Part shown: positions 1-9,822 of the stretch, in pieces
How positions within the stretch are numbered: the stretch's first letter is position 1
How the letters are laid out: every line of letters starts with the position of its first letter
DNA from: Ryuthela nishihirai
Lineage: Eukaryota > Arthropoda > Arachnida > Araneae > Heptathelidae
Assembly: GCA_038380435.1 (NCBI GenBank)
Contig: JAWZYU010000009.1
Coordinates: forward strand, 62,711,901-62,775,900
DNA length: 64,000 bases
Reading direction: 5' to 3'
Made by a program: the position numbers and the translations under genes
The notes under the pieces: model-generated
Seen by the model: only the letters and a program-made list of their open reading frames with translations
What the model was told of the DNA's origin: nothing
Databases searched by the model: none

Positions 1-17
1 AGCTGCAGACGTATAAC

Positions 18-528
18 GTTGGTGCCCTTTTTTGAGAGAATAGCAATTGATATAATGGGTCCGTTTCCTAGGACTGATGATTGAAATAGCTATTTCTTAG
101 TGGTAATGGATTATTTCACGAAATGGTCTCAAGTCTATCCGATCCAAAATCAGGAGGCAACAACAGTTGCAGAGATGATAGTATATAACTTGACATATAT
201 AGTCCTGATGTAGTGATGACATGACAAAGGTATAAAAGTTCTAGATTCATGACAAAGGTAATGAACTAATAGGTATGAAATCCTTGGTGTGAGTGGATCT
301 TGCAGATACACTCACACCAAGGACGGAATTTTGAATCCAATGTGTTTAAAGGCATCTATCAACTATTAGGCATTCAGAAAACAAGAACAATTCCCATACA
401 CCCTCAGTAAGATGGTATGGTTGTGAGATTCAATAGGACAATTGCACAAAATCTAGCATTGTTTGTCGACGACCATTTGTAGAAGTCCTTGTAGAGGAAC
501 CTTTTATCTCTTTCGAACATATAGTATG
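18..528 (+). pseudogene. Gypsy-like LTR retrotransposon integrase fragment
   Basis: This is the core of a retrotransposon integrase, which inserts element cDNA into chromosomes. Reading from about position 30, the + strand gives FERIAIDIMGPFPRT and later DYFTKWSQVYPI, typical of the catalytic core around its first acidic residue. From about 318 a second stretch includes GRNFESNVFK and RTIPIHPQ, typical of the region around the second acidic residue. A TGA lies early in the first stretch, and TAA and TAG codons lie in the second. The segment between the two (about 200-315) is scrambled and contains a hairpin. No protease, reverse transcriptase or RNase H is present on this strand. The window edge truncates the 5' side. 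It is certainly non-functional. Confidence 0.85.
281..323. repeat. Hairpin inside the integrase fragment
   Basis: Two perfect 15-nt arms (281-295 and 309-323) flank a 13-nt loop. The right arm is the normal coding sequence of the integrase, just before GRNFESNVFK. The left arm is an inverted copy of it. Confidence 0.9.
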
Positions 529-573
529 TCAGTAGTAAATAATCACAGGAAACGTCCTGTAGACATGGAACTC

Positions 574-620
574 ATGAAATGATGAGCGGAAAAAATTTTT
601 TTTTCCGCTCATCATTTCAT
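574..620. repeat. Perfect palindrome at the integrase/gag junction
   Basis: Arms of about 22 nt meet in an A/T tract near 596. The palindrome lies where the + strand integrase fragment gives way to the - strand gag fragment. The right arm reads as gag coding sequence on the - strand (EMMSG), and the left arm is its inverted copy. Confidence 0.9.
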
Positions 621-1480
621 ATAGTCTGTCTTTGGTTAGTTCCTGCGTTTCACTATTCTTTTCCACAGTTTCTTCTGCATTCACAAATCTCACTGTCCGT
701 TTGTTTGCTCGAGAGCAAAGCCTGGAGGACTCGTACTTCGTTGCATGTACCACAGATGACTTTATCTAACATCCTCAGGGATTTTTGAGTCTGAGGTTCG
801 GGAATAGCATTAATAAATTGCAATTGAGCTAAGTCATCTTGAATATCTGGTAAACAATTACTACCAGCCAATCTAGGAAGATGCTCAATATCACTGGCAA
901 GTTCTTGCAAAATTTCACCACTCTTCTGCAAACTGTATTTAAATTGAGTCATATAATATTGTTTTAAATAACCATCACAAAACCTGGGTTCTAATGCAGA
1001 TATCAAACTTTGAAAATCAAGTCGTTTCTCTTCTCAGACTGTAAAATTCCGCACCAGAATTTCCTCAGAAAGCTGCAAGAAAACTGGCCTTATGAAATTC
1101 ATTCCACTCATTGGCTCTAGCGATGACTTCAAATTGTGTTTTGAATAATATCCAAGATGATTGACCATCATATGTGGAAGGTTTAGTTGTATTTCTAGCG
1201 ATATGTGTAAAAACACTTTTGTCACTAAAATTACTATTATCACAAGAAAAAGGTAATATTTCATTTCTTAAATTCTAAACTGGCGTTCACAATTGGTTTT
1301 TACACTATCAACTTCAACTATCTTAACACTCTCACGTTTTGTGCTAAAATCACAAGTGATTTCATTTACATTAAACTTTACTCCATCTGTATCATTTTTT
1401 ACACCGTCAATATCATTTTTACGCTATCAGTTTTAACCTTTATACTCTCACACTGTGTTCAGTTTGATTTTACAACAGTC
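600..1480 (-). pseudogene. Gypsy-like retrotransposon gag fragment
   Basis: This is a degenerate gag (structural protein) of a Gypsy-type retrotransposon, running opposite to the integrase. From N to C on the - strand: a charged segment near 1400-1270 with repeated NDIDGVKND-type heptads, probably coiled coil; a block near 1200-1030 with TYDGQSSWILFKTQFEVI and NEWNEFHKASF; a block 1006-740 with LASDIEHLPRLA and DIQDDLA; and a tail 750-600 with KYESSRLCSRANKRTVRF. The blocks sit in different frames, separated by at least two stops and several shifts. No zinc knuckle is visible. I infer that it belongs to the same element class as the neighbouring integrase. The inverted arrangement means a rearrangement or two separate insertions. 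Confidence 0.75.
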
Positions 1481-2022
1481 GATAAGTGGCACAATCATAT
1501 CTGTGAACAAACTTGCAATATATAAAGAATAACCTTACCAATTCCTAAATAAACTAAATATAACTATGCATTAATTGATGAAACCTTCCTACAGAAAAGT
1601 TGAGATCTGTTTTGCTTGTTCGACTTCTCAACCTCCTCAACCACATCTTTAAGTGTCCTAAACATCCTTCTTTTTCTTAACAGTCCGCTAACAGGTTCAA
1701 CACTAATAAACGTATTTAACCTCCCGCGAACCAAATAACCAAATAAAATATTTTTTATATACTTTAGTGCACAGGCAAAGACAAACTGCTTTTTACTCCA
1801 CACTCTTATTCTTCTTAATTAGATTAAAGAAATAAAGAAATTCTCCCTTATTCTTTATTTTTTTCTAAGTTCGTTCAAAGCGGTTCTCACGCTTTACCTA
1901 TTTTCCGTACGTTTCTGACGTAATTCTCACGCTGTAGCACATGCGAGCATCAAAATGGTACATCAAATCACAAGCTCACTGTAGTACGTTCGTCTGTCGT
2001 AACAATATGTTAGTTATAATTA
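1481..2022. other. Unassigned AT-rich sequence upstream of gag
   Basis: This could hold the 5' leader or LTR of the inverted Gypsy fragment. I see no matching second LTR, primer-binding site or gene. Confidence 0.3.
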
Positions 2023-3581
2023 CATTGGTGCTCAAAGGTTAAGCGATACATGCAATATGCGCCAAATTTTATGCAATAATTGACAATAAATAAAAAAAAG
2101 TCAGTTTTTTTTAACATAAAATCGAAGCTGAGCTTAAATCTGTACATGAAATTTGCATTAAAACAACAAAGATAAAAAAACAGATCAATATAAAAAGCAC
2201 CTCATTTGTACGTATGCGTCAGTTCGTGTCTTGACGTACGACATCCGAGATAGCCAACAGTCAGATAATGGGCGAAAGGTGTCTTTTGAGTGGAGAAATA
2301 AAGTGGCGGAGGTAAAGTAAGGAGGCTGGAGGTCGGACAACGTTAGTCTGAGGTAGCCAGATGGCTAAATGTGAATCTAAGCGTATTAAGCCGTCTTTGG
2401 AATCAATTTCAAACAAGCAAACCAACGTTAGAAGATCTGTTCCTGGATGTCCGAGGGCCACATAGATTAGGGACGAGCTTTACCTGCACCTAAATGCAAG
2501 ACACTATGGAACCCATATAGGAAGTAAGCTTTCGAACTTGCTGTATCCACGGGATTCTTTGACGGGCTGTACCTGTCAGACTGTGTCCAGAAGTGTTCGT
2601 TTAGGTTATCTTTATGCAACACGACCAGTTATGTGTGTTCCTTTTACCTCTGGCCAACGCAGAGCACAATTGAATTGGTCTGGATAACATCGCAACTGGA
2701 CTCGACGTCAATGGGGGCAATGTTCTGTTCTCCAATTAATCCCGATTTAGTCTGCAAATCGTTTTCCGACGACAATTGCTCTGGAGATAGCTTGGAACCA
2801 GATATTATCCCATTGACATCCTCCCGGATGACAATTTTGGAGCTGAAGAGACAATTTTGAGGCAATCCAAGAGACAATTTTGGAGCTGGTGGTGTGTTGG
2901 TGTAGTCAGGCATCATTCTCAATGGCAGCACAGACCTTCCTGTTTTCCAAGAGGGACTATAAAAGCTGTAAAGTATCGCAATGATATATTCAGATCTTAT
3001 GTTCGTCTATTTCTCGCAGCAATGGCTCTTGATTCTGTGTTAGTGGATGATAATGCTCGCCTTCACAGAGCTCATTTGAGAGTGAAATCATTACCTTGAG
3101 AGTGAAATCATAAGCCGTACGTACAGGCCTTTCCGATCATCTGACCTAAATCTAATAGAACATGTTCGCGAAGCTCAAAGACGACACATCGACGATCGCA
3201 ATCCATCTATAGGACATTCCAGGAGCTCCGATCTGCACACATACATGAAAGGCAATTACTCCTTCAAATCCTCATTGACACTCTGATTTTCAACATGACG
3301 AATTGTGCAGCCTGTATTACTACCGGAGATGATTACACGCCATATTAAAGGTATGTTACCATTGATCTTTTATGTGTCCTTTTTGAGGTAATAATTTTTT
3401 AATTTGAAGACGTTATTAAATATTTATGGGAAATATTTCATTTTACTTTTCTTTGTTTCAGTTATTAGTGGGATATACAGTATGATCATAGACTTCATCT
3501 GTACGTTTCATTGAAAGCCAACGAAGGACTTGTTTGTAATTCGTGGTTTTGGGTATGTTACCTAATTTTTGAGCACCAGTG
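2023..3581 (+). mobile_element. Tc1-like DNA transposon, about 1.56 kb
   Basis: The left end after TA at 2021-2022 begins CATTGGTGCTCAAAGGTTA. The right end, read inward, begins CACTGGTGCTCAAAAATTA. These are matching terminal inverted repeats. The right TA has decayed to AC. The element encloses a broken Tc1 transposase in + orientation, and its length is normal for a Tc1 element. Confidence 0.85.
2268..3348 (+). pseudogene. Tc1-like transposase
   Basis: This is a DDE-superfamily transposase that cuts and pastes its element at TA dinucleotides. The start at 2268 reads MGERC. Helix-turn-helix region remnants follow, with QTNVRRSVPGCPRAT near 2420. Then come VCVPFTSGQRRAQLNW (about 2635-2680), GTIKAVKYRNDI (about 2955), the second catalytic Asp region VDDNARLHRAHL (about 3045), and DLNLIEHV (about 3150), the region of the third acidic residue. 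The last block, LIDTLIFNMTN to DYTPY, ends at a TAA at 3346-3348. Stops and frameshifts occur throughout, so it is dead. The preserved start and end suggest decay by point mutation and small indels rather than truncation. Confidence 0.88.
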
Positions 3582-4019
3582 ACATACATTTGTGTATACT
3601 CTTATCCCTCGATTTACACGGTATTCTATTTACACGGTTCCGGTTTCACAATGTCAAAAAGGGCAACCATGTTTCGATATACATGGTAATAGAATCGACG
3701 TTACACAGTCAAAGCAATGCAACCAGTTTCATTTTACACGGTTAGTTTTTTTTTTTCACGTATGTAGATACTGTATAATACACATTATGAAGTAGTAACA
3801 AGGGATATTATTAAATTGTCATCCCAAAACAAATATCAACTAAACGGTTTTAAGTGATATCGTTGTTTTGAAGACTAAATAGATAATAGTAAATTTCTAT
3901 ATTAATGAAATCGTCATCTGTAACAAGTTATTATATAATTATTCCTTAGCTAAAATTATAATCTTGCAATTGCAATGCAGTCTGTCTAGCGACATCTTAA
4001 TGAAAGGAAGCCTGTTTTG
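3582..4019. other. Sequence with degenerate ACACGG motifs
   Basis: Several copies of TTTACACGGT lie between about 3610 and 3750. They resemble the subterminal ACACGG motifs of the Tigger element at 60776-63570, so this may be a relic end of a related element. No gene is seen. Confidence 0.3.
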
Positions 4020-4343
4020 AATCTACAGCGAGATCTGACTTTTCCAAACAGTGTTTAAATTCGATATACGTCTGCATTAATGATGAGTATTTTTTGTGAC
4101 CAAAGATAAATATATGAAAAATTAAGTTTATCTCAATTAGTGCAAATAACGTGCAAGATAATGTTACATTCATGCTTATTATTAGTACTGAATTGAAAGT
4201 TGAGACAAATGTGTATAAAAAAATTCCAATGTACGTTTTATTCATAATAAATAATTTTTCAGAACCTGTCCCCCCTTTATTACATAAATTGTTGGTTTCT
4301 GTTTGCACGGTTTCGATTTTCCTGGCGATTTTCTGGAACCTAG
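4020..4343. repeat. Duplicated AT-rich block, copy 1
   Basis: This is nearly identical to 4860-5157 along its whole length, including the run ending CGATTTTCTGGAACCTAG. A SINE begins exactly where copy 1 stops, while copy 2 continues uninterrupted. The reading frames in both copies look fortuitous. Confidence 0.85.
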
Positions 4344-4540
4344 GTCCGTGGCCGAGTGGTTAGAGTGCTAGGCTAGTGATCTAAGGGACCTGGGATCGAG
4401 TCCCGGATAAGTCATGGATGTTTGTGTCGTCTTTCTGCTCAGGTCCCGCTATCCTCACAGACCTTCTGTTATGGCGTATTAAACTGGCAGGTTTCTGTCA
4501 GACCTCTGTGGCAAGCAGTTGTTTGAGGGGGGTATTTAAT
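4344..4540 (+). repeat. SINE family A, full length
   Basis: This is a tRNA-derived short retroposon of about 200 bp. The head carries an A-box-like GTGGCCGAGTGGTTAGAG and a B-box-like GATCGAGTCCC, resembling a Leu/Ser-type tRNA. The body contains TCAGACCTCTGTGGCAAGCA. The tail is GGGGTATTTA followed by T/A-rich sequence. Confidence 0.88.
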
Positions 4541-4662
4541 TTTTTTAAAATAAAACCGTGTTTTATCTCATTTTTAGCAACAAGCTTAACTTTGTAGACT
4601 GTTATTATAACGCCTAAATACAATTGATTCATAAGTACACTGTTTCATAAAATATCATATAA

Positions 4663-4910
4663 TTGCAAAATAAGGCATGAGGTTAGAAATGCTTAATTTC
4701 TAATTCATATTTAATTAACAAATATCCTTTTTTTAAATTCAATGTTTAAATTTGATATACATATATATTAACGATGAGTATTTTTCATTGCAAAATAAGG
4801 CACGAGGTAGAAATTCTTAATTTCTAATTTATATTTAGTTAACAAATGTCCTTCTTCCAAATTCAGTGTTTAAATTCGATATACGTCTACATTAACGATG
4901 AGTATTTTTC
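4663..4910. repeat. Tandem duplication of a 125-bp unit
   Basis: Two head-to-tail units begin AAAATAAGGCA near 4667 and 4790 and end GATGAGTATTTTTC. They are clearly diverged. The second runs directly into copy 2 of the larger duplicated block. Confidence 0.75.
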
Positions 4911-5157
4911 ATGACCAAAGAGAAATATATGAGAAATTAAGTTCATCTGAATTAGTACAAATGACGTACAAAATAATGTTACATTCATGCTTATTATTAG
5001 TACTGAATTGAAAGTTGAGACAAATGTGTATAAAAAAATTCCAATGTACGTTTTATTCATAATAAATAATTTTTCAGAACCTGTCCCCCCTTTATTACAT
5101 AAATTGTTGGTTTCTATTTGCACGGTTTCGATTTTCCTGGCGATTTTCTGGAACCTA
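4860..5157. repeat. Duplicated AT-rich block, copy 2
   Basis: This is the uninterrupted counterpart of 4020-4343. Differences are scattered substitutions. It lacks the SINE. Confidence 0.85.
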
Positions 5158-6329
5158 GATACTCTAACCCTTTTCCAAGAACCTTCATTGAACTTGGAAA
5201 TCGAGGGTTGGCTGTCTTTAATTTAGCCTAATCTGTTAAAATTCTAAAGACTCCACTATTATTAATGTTGATAAGCAGAATTATGATATCTATATGAATT
5301 GTGTAAATATACCTCTTGCATTAAACTTAACAGTTTCAACAATTAGTCAAGCCATTTTGTGCAGAGGTGACAAAACATTTTGCATGAATGTCTTCCGTTT
5401 CTGCTCGATGCATAGAAATCCGCCAAATTCCACAATAACTACCTGATTAAATTATTAATCTTTTCATTTTATAAGATGACCGAGATCTAATTTAGGACAT
5501 TAATTTCCGCAGGAATTACGCAAGTCTCGCAATATTTATTTTACGGTGAAATTAACGAATTTCATGAATTCCCAAAAGCATTCTGTTTGAAAAGGTAAAT
5601 TAAACTAAACATTAGGTAATTAACGTTTAGGCTGATAATCGTTAAATTTAATAAACGTGAATTAAGAAAACCGTACGCATTGCTGAAAAAACTAAGAAGT
5701 ATGTTTAAAATTTAATTAGTATGATGCATTTGGAGCTAATACTATTTCAACTTATGTCGTGATGTTTTTCCTTTTCGTTTTCTTCCGTTAGTTTATCAAA
5801 GAAAAGCGTATTATAGTCTACTACTGATACTTAGGTATTTATCTTTAGTGTGTAAATTCAAAAACACAAGGTTAATAATGATTTGTTGTTTCGAATGCTA
5901 TAGGTTTATAACGTTTTCGGATAAGATCTCTGATCTTTATTTATTCTTCTTGCAAGAAAAGTTATCCCAACTTCTTCCTACTTTTAACTCAGGAATAAGC
6001 ATCACATATTCTGATTTCGATACAAAAAATGTATTGCATTTTCACACAGTTCGAGAATACTCGATGTCTAGTGCGAGCGATTTCTATTTAACGTCGGGTG
6101 AAGGACTATTTCCATTTTAAGGGAATTTATTTTTCGCTGATTTATGTTATATATTTTTTTCTTTTTGCTTCTCTATGATAATTTATTTTTAACGCTTTTA
6201 AGTTAATATATTCAGCACTACCTCAAGGGAATTTGCTTATTTGTCTTTTTTAGTTGCATTCATTTTTCCTCCCAAAGCGATTATATACACTGCATAGATT
6301 ATTATGAACAATTCAACGTGCGCGGAGTA
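5158..6329. other. AT-rich sequence without recognised features
   Basis: No transposon protein, SINE or tRNA was recognised. A 90-codon frame at 5848-6120 has no recognisable domain and is compositionally like its surroundings. Confidence 0.4.
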
Positions 6330-6561
6330 CAGTCGCTCGAAAAAATATCCGAACACTATGGTTGATTACAAAAATTCAGAAAAAATATCTGGCAATGATT
6401 TTTTTTAGAAATTAGTGATCTGGCAACCTCCGTGTACGAGATTGCCAGATCACGAATTTCTACGGAGGTTGCCAGATCACTAATTTCTAAAAAACTCGTT
6501 GCCGGATATTTTTTCTGAATTCTGAAACATCCATAGTGTTCGGATATTTTTTGAGCGACTG
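6330..6561. mobile_element. Palindromic MITE, family M1, copy 1
   Basis: This is a 232-bp element flanked by TA on both sides (6328-6329, 6562-6563). Its ends are the inverted repeat CAGTCGCTC...GAGCGACTG. Almost the whole length can fold back. Short tip repeats and TA duplication fit a non-autonomous Tc1/mariner-type element. No coding capacity is seen. Confidence 0.9.
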
Positions 6562-7638
6562 TACCATGAAACATGTCAATATATGCAAAATTTCTTACTG
6601 ACGTTTGTATTTTCATTACGAATTTCTATACAAACTATGAAGGCATGGTGTCAAGCCGAGTGCGACATATGTAATAAAAACTGATCTTACTTATTTCTAA
6701 AGGGAGCTCATTGTTAGAGCGCGATGGGGAGGAGTATCCGTAACGGAAGTGATAGCACTTATCGGAAAATCTCGGGGCATAATATCCCAAGTGTATGGAA
6801 AATGGCAACAGATTCAAGAAACGTGTTTTCTAATTTTTTAGCGTAAACAAGTCACCGGGAGGTAACGCAACCCAAACATAGTGAAGAACGACTAATGAAA
6901 CGTACTATATTCTTAAAAAGCTGCATAACAAATTCTCTACTTAAAATGGAAGCATATATTTCTAAATAAGTGATGAATATAAAGAGAAAAAAAATGAAAT
7001 GAAAAAAAAAACTAGAATTTAACAGTCAAGTATCTTGGTTATAAAACAAAAATATACATTTTAATGAGTAGTATGGATTAGCAAAAATCATTTAATTTTG
7101 CAGTTAAAAATATTTGGGCAAAAAATTGGAAGAAATGAGCCAGATTTAGTATACCGATTATTTGGTATACCAATTTATTCTTTTCGACGAGCCTGTTCAA
7201 GAACATGCTGTCATACGTTTTGGCAACTGTTCGGACCCTACGCGGTGTTCTGTGTTGCCATACCTTGATGTTTACACAAAATGCAAAGATTTATATGTTA
7301 TTTAACAGATATTGGCACCGTGAAATTCCCCAAACACTTCACTGACCTGTCTTAAATTTCGCACAAGGGTTCTACTGTATTCTATTTTTCTATTATCCTT
7401 TCACACATTTCTGCTCTGCACTGCGTTAAAAATCAAGTGCATACTTTATACGGGACATTAAACACCTATGCTTAAATTGTAGCCCTGGCTGCTATTCGAA
7501 TATTGAGAGTAATGAAGTTTTACTGCATTGAATTTTAAGAAGTTTAACATTTGCAGCTTCTGTATCGACCTGGTCTCAGCATTTACTTTTTAGCGTATTC
7601 GTCTCAACGTTTCGTTTTGAGTTTCTTACTTGGCGGGA
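6562..7638. other. Unassigned AT-rich sequence
   Basis: No recognisable gene or element. Frames are short and stop-rich. Confidence 0.4.
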
Positions 7639-8198
7639 CTATGTAGTAGGGTGGGCCGAAAAAATTCAAAATTTTTTTTTCAAGTCGTAATAACGGGAAA
7701 AGTTGCGAATTGGGAAGACTAAAAAGGGGTTAAAAAAGAAATAAAATCGGTTTATATCTTCCGGTCGCGCATGTGCTCTAAATTTTGCCGAAATGTGGAA
7801 AAATTCACATTTTTACGATAATTTTAACATTTTTAAATTAGCCTCTTCCCGAATGTAATAGCTCAAATTCTTATGCATAAGAAACACAGAAAATAATTTT
7901 TAAATATTATTTAAATCCATCAACATCTTCCGGTCGCGCATTGCCTTCAAAATTAATGAAATTTTGAAAAAAAAATTACAAATAAAGGTAGATCACAGTT
8001 CAAGGGAAAAAAAACACTAACAACTTACATGTTCTTTATATTGTTCTTTATTGAATACAAGTTTAAATGTTTAAAAACAAATTATTTTAGACCATTAGTA
8101 ATATTTATAAACAGATTTTTTTATTGAAAAAACTAAGTTTTTGTATGAAGAGTCGTAAGTCCAAGAAACTCATGTTGAACAATTGAACATCTCCGTTT

Positions 8199-8575
8199 TC
8201 ACTCATTCTTAGCTGAAGGTACTTTGAAATCTGATTTATGGGCGAAGTTAGGCATGGTTGACCTTGACAGCAGAGTCGTTCTGATAAAACCATCCTTAGA
8301 CTCAGCTCCGAAAACTTTTCCTGAGGCTTCTGTCACGAGTTTCACACATCGTTCAACTGCCTGTGTGTGAACTGGGAATGTCTATCCCAATGAGGGACTG
8401 AGTCACTTTGAATATGTGATTTAATCTCATCGTCACTGATATCTTTTAATAATAGGGGAGAAGATAAATCACAGTCCATCCAGTTAATTATTTCCAAGTA
8501 GTCTTGAGCCTTAAAATTGAGTTTTGGCGGCATGAATGTTCTGATAGTTGTTCTATTTTGATCTAACTGTCTCAC
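8199..8575 (-). pseudogene. 3' fragment of a transposon gene, left hairpin arm
   Basis: The - strand encodes the same C-terminal region as the right arm, ending at a stop at 8199-8201. It starts in RQLDQNRTTIRTF and continues through LNFKAQDYLEIINWMDCD and DDEIKSHIQSDSVPHWD. One frame change separates this from the last stretch, which reads GAESKDGFIRTTLLS and ends SAKNE. In that last stretch the left arm keeps an open frame that the right arm has lost by a single missing G. The 5' part of the gene is absent. I recognise the family only as an uncharacterised protein of repeat-type loci. Confidence 0.7.
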
Positions 8576-8618
8576 CTTTAGAATTCGTTAAAAAATAATT
8601 TGTTTTATTTACTTTTCT

Positions 8619-8683
8619 TTTACTTGTTTTAATACTAAACCACATTGGCAATGCCAATGTGGTTTAGTATTAAAACAAGTAAA
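8619..8683. repeat. Perfect palindrome at the hairpin apex
   Basis: Two 32-nt arms pair exactly around a single central A at 8651. There is essentially no loop. Confidence 0.95.
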
Positions 8684-8689
8684 TACTTT

Positions 8690-9264
8690 ACAGAGGGACC
8701 AAAACTTTTGTACCAATCAATGCAGTCTTCAAGCTACCTACCTGAAGATTTACGTAATATTTTCGACCCTGTGATCGAACGAAATGGCTTTTTCGCTCAT
8801 CCAGATCATTTAATGTTAGCCATGACACAAGATAATACAAAACACGTAAGAGAACTCGGACTTCGACGAATTCTAAAGGCGAGACAGTTAGATCAAAAGA
8901 GAACAACTATCAGAACATTCATACCGCCAAAACTCAATTTCAAGGCTCAAGACTACTCGGAAATAATTAACTGGATGGACTGTGATTTATCTTCTTCCCC
9001 ATTATTAAAAGATATCAGTGACGATGAGATTAAATCACATATTCAAAGTGACTCAGTCCCTAATTGGGATATAACATTCAAGACATTCCCAGTTCACACA
9101 CAGGCAGTTGAACGATGTGTGAAACTAGTGACAGAAGCCTCAGAAAAGTTTGCGGAGCTGAGTCTAGGGATAGTTTTATCAGAACGACTCTGCTGTCAAG
9201 GTCAACCATGCCTAACTTCGCCCATAAATCAGATTTCAAAGTACCTTCAGCTAAGAATGAGTGA
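8690..9264 (+). pseudogene. 3' fragment of an uncharacterised transposon gene, right hairpin arm
   Basis: The sequence is open from about 8645 to 9367, but the first 13 codons lie in the apex palindrome, so the Met there is not a real start. Recognisable coding sequence begins about 8690. In order it contains SYLPEDLRNIFDPVIER, FFAHPDHLMLAM, TIRTFIPPKLNFKAQDYS, INWMDCDLSSS and PVHTQAVERCVKLVTEASE. After about 9140 one base is missing relative to the left arm. The family frame resumes as ESRDSFIRTTLLSRSTMP and stops at 9262-9264. The HTQAVERCVKLVTEAS stretch looks like the best family signature. I do not know its biochemical function. Its place between terminal repeats suggests a transposase-related protein. 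Confidence 0.6.
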
Positions 9265-9822
9265 AAACGGAGATGTTCAATTGTTCAACATGAGTTTCTT
9301 GACCTACGACTCTTCATACAAAAACTTAGTTTTTTCAATAAAAAAATCTGTTTATAAATATTACTAATGGTTTAAAATAATTTGTTTTTAAACATTTAAA
9401 CTTGTATTCAATAAAGAACAAATATAAAGAACATGTAAGTTGTTAGTGTTTTTTTTCCTTGAACTGTGATCTACCTTTATTTGTAATTTTTTTTCAAAAT
9501 TTCATTAATTTTGAAGGCAATGCGCGACCGGAAGATGTTGATGGATTTAAATAATATTTAAACATTATTTTCTGTGGTTCTTATGCATAAGACATTGAGC
9601 TATTACATTTGGGAAGAGGATAATTTAAAAATGTTAAAAATTATCGTAAAAATGTGAATTTTTCCAAATTTCGGCAAAATTTAGAGCACATGCGCGACCG
9701 GAAGATATAAACCGATTTTATTTCTTTTTAACCCCTTTTTAGTCTCCCCAATTCGCAACGTTTCCCGGTATTACGACTTGAAAAAAAATTTTTGAATTTT
9801 TTCGGCCTACCCTACTATGTAG

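Larger units (their letters stand above)
7647..9814. mobile_element. 2.17-kb giant hairpin transposon derivative with 8-bp target duplication
   Basis: The element starts TAGGGTGGGCCG and ends with the inverted counterpart CGGCCTACCCTA. It is flanked by an exact 8-bp duplication, CTATGTAG, at 7639-7646 and 9815-9822. The left arm (7647-8651) and right arm (8651-9814) are near-identical inverted copies. They meet in a perfect 65-nt palindrome centred on 8651. The right arm has about 190 extra bases (about 8690-8880) absent from the left. Each arm contains the 3' end of the same gene followed by about 550 bp of non-coding terminal sequence. An 8-bp duplication is usual for the hAT and P superfamilies, but I cannot assign one. 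Confidence 0.9.

Noticed and set aside
1481..2022. Gypsy LTR
   Set aside because: There is no second copy in the window and no clear TG...CA boundaries or primer-binding site, so an LTR cannot be claimed.
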